A DNA stretch of 12,296 nt from Alphaproteobacteria bacterium (GTDB taxonomy: Bacteria; Pseudomonadota; Alphaproteobacteria; Sneathiellales; Sneathiellaceae), in contig SBHH01000096.1 of the NCBI GenBank assembly GCA_006226265.1, forward strand, positions 1-12,296, written 5' to 3'. How positions within the stretch are numbered: position 1 is the first letter of the stretch; each line of letters opens with the position of its first letter. The notes under the pieces are model-generated. The model did no database searches and was not told the origin of the DNA. It saw only the letters and a list, made by a program, of their open reading frames with translations. This document shows positions 12,191 to 12,296 of the stretch, one piece after another. The position numbers were made by a program, and so were the translations under genes.

Positions 12191-12296
12191 ATGGATGACG
12201 AGCTGAATTACAACAAGATGGTTGAAAAAGCTCTGTTGGAGGTGGTTCGCGAATCCCTGCGCCATATCGCCGAGCACGGCCTTCCGAACGGGCAGC
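12191..12296 (+). CDS. sspB: SspB ClpXP adaptor, alphaproteobacterial type (N-terminal part only)
   Basis: SspB binds the ssrA tag on tagged proteins and hands them to ClpXP for degradation. Only the first 35 residues are in the window, and the gene runs off the right edge. They read MDDELNYNKMVEKALLEVV then RESLRHIAEHGLPNG, which matches the N-terminal helix of the alphaproteobacterial family (compare MAQDALRGVVKAALKKA and GLPEPHH in Caulobacter, from memory). GGGAGAG lies 11 bases before the ATG at 12191, a usable but distant SD. The 85-base gap from ssrA contains a small ATAGA/TCTAT hairpin (12138-12151) and no clear promoter, so it may be read through from ssrA. Its place next to ssrA supports the call. 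Confidence 0.85.
   Translation, partial: MDDELNYNKMVEKALLEVVRESLRHIAEHGLPNGQ

Noticed and set aside
12008..12277. Minus-strand open frame of 89 codons over ssrA and sspB
   Set aside because: It lies opposite a structured RNA gene and the sspB start, with no recognisable pattern.

Overview
This window looks like ordinary chromosome from an alphaproteobacterium with moderately high GC. Four things point there: a circularly permuted, two-piece tmRNA gene (ssrA) directly upstream of an alphaproteobacterial-type sspB, a Usg-family gene, and DUF3775- and DUF1491-type proteins. I see no insertion sequence, prophage, CRISPR array, tRNA or rRNA. Genus cannot be read from this sequence.

Layout. Bases 1-1949 hold a small ACT-like protein, a DUF3775-type acidic protein with its own promoter, and a DMT-family (EamA) transporter. 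A palindromic operator candidate lies between the transporter's promoter elements. Bases 1946-3450 (minus strand) hold mobA and fdhD, which overlap by ATGA and serve molybdenum-cofactor maturation and formate dehydrogenase sulfuration. Divergent from them is cysQ (3565-4338), followed by a convergent acuI/yhdH-type reductase (4360-5349, minus). Next come usg (plus) and the pyrimidine gene pyrC (minus), with ygfZ (Fe-S/folate-linked) divergent from pyrC.

Bases 7960-10275 look like one plus-strand operon from a good sigma-70 promoter: VOC/glyoxalase-like protein, metallo-beta-lactamase hydrolase, 3-methyladenine DNA glycosylase I (tag), a 66-residue protein and a DUF1491 protein. Two junctions overlap by ATGA, and the last gene appears to start at CTG. 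Bases 10354-11755 are a classic thyA-folA pair that makes dTMP and regenerates tetrahydrofolate. Bases 11791-12105 are permuted ssrA, encoding the tag (A)ANDNDEAFAVAA. The start of sspB, the ClpXP adaptor for ssrA-tagged proteins, follows and runs off the window.

No clearly undescribed multi-gene system is visible. The most interesting points are the fully readable permuted tmRNA with an internal spacer hairpin that extends the acceptor stem, the CTG start of the DUF1491 gene, the in-frame TAA separating it from the small gene before it, the GloA-like/GloB-like/DNA-glycosylase operon, a possible SD-sequestering hairpin before pyrC, and a possible leaderless promoter at fdhD.
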